64,000 nt of DNA from an uncultured Negativicutes bacterium (GTDB lineage: Bacteria > Bacillota > Negativicutes > Veillonellales > Megasphaeraceae), in assembly GCA_900752195.1 (NCBI GenBank), contig CAADUJ010000007.1, positions 186,001 to 250,000 on the forward strand, given 5' to 3'. This document shows, piece after piece, positions 61,287-64,000 of this stretch (within the stretch, counting starts at the first letter, position 1; each line of letters opens with the position of its first letter). Position numbers and translations under genes: made by a program. Below the pieces are notes generated by a model that made no database searches, was not told the DNA's origin, and was given only the letters and a program-made list of their open reading frames with translations.

Positions 61287-63023
61287 ATGAAAACGTATAA
61301 CCCCATCGAGGCAGTGCAAACGAAATATCTCTTTTTTACAGGAAAAGGAGGAGTTGGAAAGACCTCTGTAGCCTGTGCGACGACTGTAGCTTTAGCAGAT
61401 CAGGGAAAGAAGACCCTCTTGATCAGCACGGATCCAGCATCGAATTTGCAAGATGTATTTTCCGTGGATTTGACGAATCGTCCTCAGAAGATATACGGCG
61501 TTGCCAATCTTTATGTTGCCAATCTAGATCCCCTGCAAGCTGCAATGGAATACAAGGAACGTGTTGTAGGTCCTTATCGAGGTGTTCTTCCCGATTCCGT
61601 TATCCATAATATGGAAGAACAGCTTTCTGGATCGTGTACTGTAGAAATTGCCGCCTTTAACGAGTTTTCTTCCTTCATTACAGATGAAACGATTCAGAAA
61701 ACGTATGATTATATTATATTTGATACGGCGCCGACAGGTCATACACTGCGGATGTTGCAACTCCCTTCGGCATGGAGCGATTTTATTAACGAGAATACCC
61801 ATGGTGCATCCTGTCTTGGTCAACTTTCAGGACTGGAAAGCAAGAAGGATATATACAAACGAGCAGTACAGACGTTAGCCGACGCACAACAGACGACGCT
61901 TATCTTAGTGACGAGACCGGAAGAGTCGCCTTTGAAAGAAGCCGACAGAGCGGCAAAAGAATTGTCTGAAATAGGCATACGACACCAGATCCTGGTCATC
62001 AATGGCATCTTACAACGACCTGATGACGGCGTATCTGCGCAGCTCTATAAAAAACAGCAGACTGCGCTGCAGGATATTCCTGAAGAACTTAGTCACCTCG
62101 CTAGGTATGAAGTTCCTTTACGGGCGTACAATATTACGGGAATTGATAATGTGAGAGCCTTGTTGACACAAGAAAAGCAGGATGACACGGTCCGTACATT
62201 AGATGTCGATACGGTCCGGACTCTTTCTGATGTTATTACATCGATTGAAGAGGAAAAGCGGAAGGTCGTCTTTACCATGGGAAAAGGCGGCGTCGGGAAG
62301 ACGACTATTGCAGCTGCCATTGCGTTGGGATTGGCAACAAGAGGTCATAACGTTCATTTGACGACGACCGACCCGGCTGCTCATTTAAAATTCGTCCTGG
62401 ACCAGACCGATAACCTTTCCATGAGTCATATTGACGAAAAGAAAGAGCTTGCCCGCTATCAGGACATGGTTCTTACAAAGGCGAAAGAAAGTGGCATGTC
62501 TTCCACGGACCTTGCCTATATCGAAGAAGATTTACGGTCTCCTTGTACACAGGAAATTGCCTTATTCCGTGCCTTTGCAGAGGTTGTAGAAAAAGCAGAT
62601 GACGAAATTGTCGTCATTGATACAGCCCCTACAGGTCATACGTTACTCCTTTTAGAATCTACAGAAAGCTACGACAAGGAAATCAGACGGACCAATGGTG
62701 AAACGCCACTTTCTGTACGGACGTTGCTTCCACGATTAAAAAGTGCTGAGACAGAAGTGATTATCGTATCGTTGCCAGAAGCGACTCCCGTCTATGAAGC
62801 GATACGCCTGGAAGGAGATTTGAAACGCGCCGCCATTGAGGCTCGTTGGTGGATCATCAATCAATCCTTCTACCGCCTCCATAGCGTAAGTCCTTTTCTT
62901 CAGGCAAAAGCGTCTCATGAAGTGGAATGGATTCAATTCGTCCAACAACATGTAAAAGAACATGTCGCCTTAGTAGATTGGAGCGGCAACCAAGTAAAAG
63001 GTGAAAAATTATTGGAATTATAG
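61287..63023 (+). CDS. arsA: ArsA arsenite-stimulated ATPase
   Basis: The 578-residue protein has two ATPase halves. The first has GKGGVGKTSVA near residue 18 and DTAPTGHTLRML; the second has GKGGVGKTTIA near residue 333 and DTAPTGHTLLLL, as in the tandem ArsA of ars operons. The halves are joined by a short linker with VRTL repeats. It energises export of arsenite with the membrane transporter. ATG 61287 follows GAGGTG; the ORF start at 61245 lies inside arsD. Confidence 0.94.
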   Translation: MKTYNPIEAVQTKYLFFTGKGGVGKTSVACATTVALADQGKKTLLISTDPASNLQDVFSVDLTNRPQKIYGVANLYVANLDPLQAAMEYKERVVGPYRGVLPDSVIHNMEEQLSGSCTVEIAAFNEFSSFITDETIQKTYDYIIFDTAPTGHTLRMLQLPSAWSDFINENTHGASCLGQLSGLESKKDIYKRAVQTLADAQQTTLILVTRPEESPLKEADRAAKELSEIGIRHQILVINGILQRPDDGVSAQLYKKQQTALQDIPEELSHLARYEVPLRAYNITGIDNVRALLTQEKQDDTVRTLDVDTVRTLSDVITSIEEEKRKVVFTMGKGGVGKTTIAAAIALGLATRGHNVHLTTTDPAAHLKFVLDQTDNLSMSHIDEKKELARYQDMVLTKAKESGMSSTDLAYIEEDLRSPCTQEIALFRAFAEVVEKADDEIVVIDTAPTGHTLLLLESTESYDKEIRRTNGETPLSVRTLLPRLKSAETEVIIVSLPEATPVYEAIRLEGDLKRAAIEARWWIINQSFYRLHSVSPFLQAKASHEVEWIQFVQQHVKEHVALVDWSGNQVKGEKLLEL

Positions 63024-63035
63024 AGGTAGCGTAGT

Positions 63036-64000
63036 ATGAATCAAAATGTACAAGAAGGAATTAGTTTCTTTTAAAAATATTTAACCGTATGGGTGTTTAT
63101 TTGTATGGTGTTCGGCGTTTGTATTGGCAGCGTCTTTCCCCGTATCCCTTACTATTTAGGACAGATGCAGATCGCTGGGATTTCTATTCCCATAGCCATA
63201 TTGATTTGGGTGATGATATATCCCATGATGATGAAAGTGGATTTTGAGAGCGTTAAAACAATTAGAAAAAATCCAAAAGGGCTTATGGTGACATGGATTG
63301 TGAATTGGCTCATCAAACCGTTTACCATGTATGCGATTGCTTCTTTATTTTTCTTTACCGTCTTCAAGGGAATCATAGTGCCGGCGTTAGCCACGGAATA
63401 TTTGGCAGGAGCTGTCTTATTGGGGGCTGCGCCATGTACGGCCATGGTATTTGTCTGGAGCACATTGACGCGGGGAAATCCTGCGTATACTGTAGTTCAG
63501 GTGGCAACAAATGACTTGATTATATTGGTTGCATTTGTTCCTATCGTAACGTTTTTACTAGACGTGTCCAATGTCAGCGTACCTTATAGTACGCTTGTGC
63601 TCAGTGTCATCCTCTTTGTGGTGATTCCCTTAATAGGAGGAGTGATGACGAGAATCATCATTACTAGGGAGAAGGGCCGTGCGTATTTTGAAAACACCTT
63701 CATCCATGCATTCGATTCTATTACGACGATAGGATTGCTCCTTACATTGATACTTATTTTTGCGTCACAGACAGACGTTATTTTAAACAATCCCCTTCAC
63801 ATCATTCTTATTGCAGTACCCCTAACCATCCAGACCCTATTCATTGTTGCCATCGCGTTCTTAGCTTGCCGAGCATTACGACTGCCTTTCGATATTGCGG
63901 CTCCGGCGGGGATAATTGGAGCTTCCAATTTCTTTGAACTCGCCGTTGCTGTAGCCATCGCTCTTTTCGGAACCGCTAGTCCGGCAGCCTTGGTAACGAC
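63036..64000 (+). pseudogene. acr3: ACR3-family arsenite efflux transporter, early stop codon, cut by window end
   Basis: The frame from ATG 63036 begins MNQNVQEGISFF, then TAA at 63072-63074, then continues as KYLTVWVFICMVFG and on through typical ACR3 helices to the window edge: SIPIAILIWVMIYPMMMKVD, NWLIKPFTMYAIAS and GAAPCTAMVFVWS with the conserved Cys. ACR3 proteins normally have Glu (FFEKYLT) at the stop position, so GAA to TAA is a simple one-base change. A shorter protein could start at GTG 63093 or ATG 63105, but it would lack part of the first helix. It follows arsA by 12 bases. Whether it works is uncertain. Confidence 0.75.

Noticed and set aside
1..64000. CRISPR array, transposase or integrase
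   Set aside because: No regularly spaced direct repeats, DDE or tyrosine recombinase motifs were seen on either strand.

Overview
The window looks like a chromosome segment of a Negativicutes bacterium, a Firmicutes-related lineage with an outer membrane, probably close to Megasphaera/Veillonellaceae. Gene order supports this: topA-trmFO-hslV-hslU as in Firmicutes, dnaG-rpoD, and an ACT/UPF0237-UPF0210-wecA/tagO-wecB block leading into atpZ-atpI-atpBEFHAGDC. The genus is an inference from synteny and style, not a database result.

Region by region. (1) Bases 1-11,500 hold an A+T-rich accessory island. One strand encodes seven consecutive genes: a lipoprotein with a von Willebrand A (vWA) MIDAS motif, a small multi-pass membrane protein, a tubulin/FtsZ-like GTPase interrupted by a -1 frameshift at an A-run, an 1149-residue Hsp70/actin-fold ATPase, a soluble protein of unknown fold, a MotA/TolQ/ExbB-like membrane protein with a long coiled coil, and a MotB/OmpA-like protein. 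The island ends next to a tRNA-Ser(CGA) gene, and diverged copies of a 43-bp sequence flank it. It is the best candidate in the window for an undescribed system. (2) 11.6-20.6 kb: a DMT transporter, a small exported repeat protein resembling the 7(1) septoil-knot family, a MerR regulator with a typical 19-bp-spacer promoter, an ABC-F ATPase, an M29 aminopeptidase, a MATE exporter, ribosomal protein S20 with a UUG start, class II aldolase and an RluD-type pseudouridine synthase. (3) 20.9-24 kb: dnaG-rpoD. (4) 24.1-27.5 kb: a MerR gene divergent from an exported carboxymuconolactone-decarboxylase-like protein, an exported alpha/beta hydrolase and a flavodoxin-like lipoprotein. (5) 27.7-34.4 kb: xth, pgm, UPF0237, UPF0210, wecA/tagO and wecB. 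(6) 34.6-41.7 kb: the complete F1Fo ATP synthase operon. (7) 41.8-53.6 kb: topA, trmFO, hslV, hslU, an RlmI-like methyltransferase, thrC, a DMT transporter, a VTT-domain protein and prfC. (8) 54.1-57.6 kb: an FMN-binding/ferredoxin fusion, an OpuC-type permease-binding protein fusion, its ATPase and an Rrf2 regulator, behind a promoter with a 14-bp perfect inverted repeat. (9) 58.1-64 kb: a small exported protein, a YjbR-like protein, a flavin reductase-like protein and an arsenic operon (arsR, arsD, arsA, acr3). The acr3 frame carries an early stop codon and runs off the window.

Most of the window is ordinary housekeeping sequence with short gaps, sensible ribosome-binding sites and intrinsic terminators. 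The unusual parts are the first 11 kb, the frameshift within it, the broken acr3, the knot-like secreted protein and the FMN/Fe-S plus OpuC operon. No CRISPR array, integrase, transposase or rRNA gene was seen.
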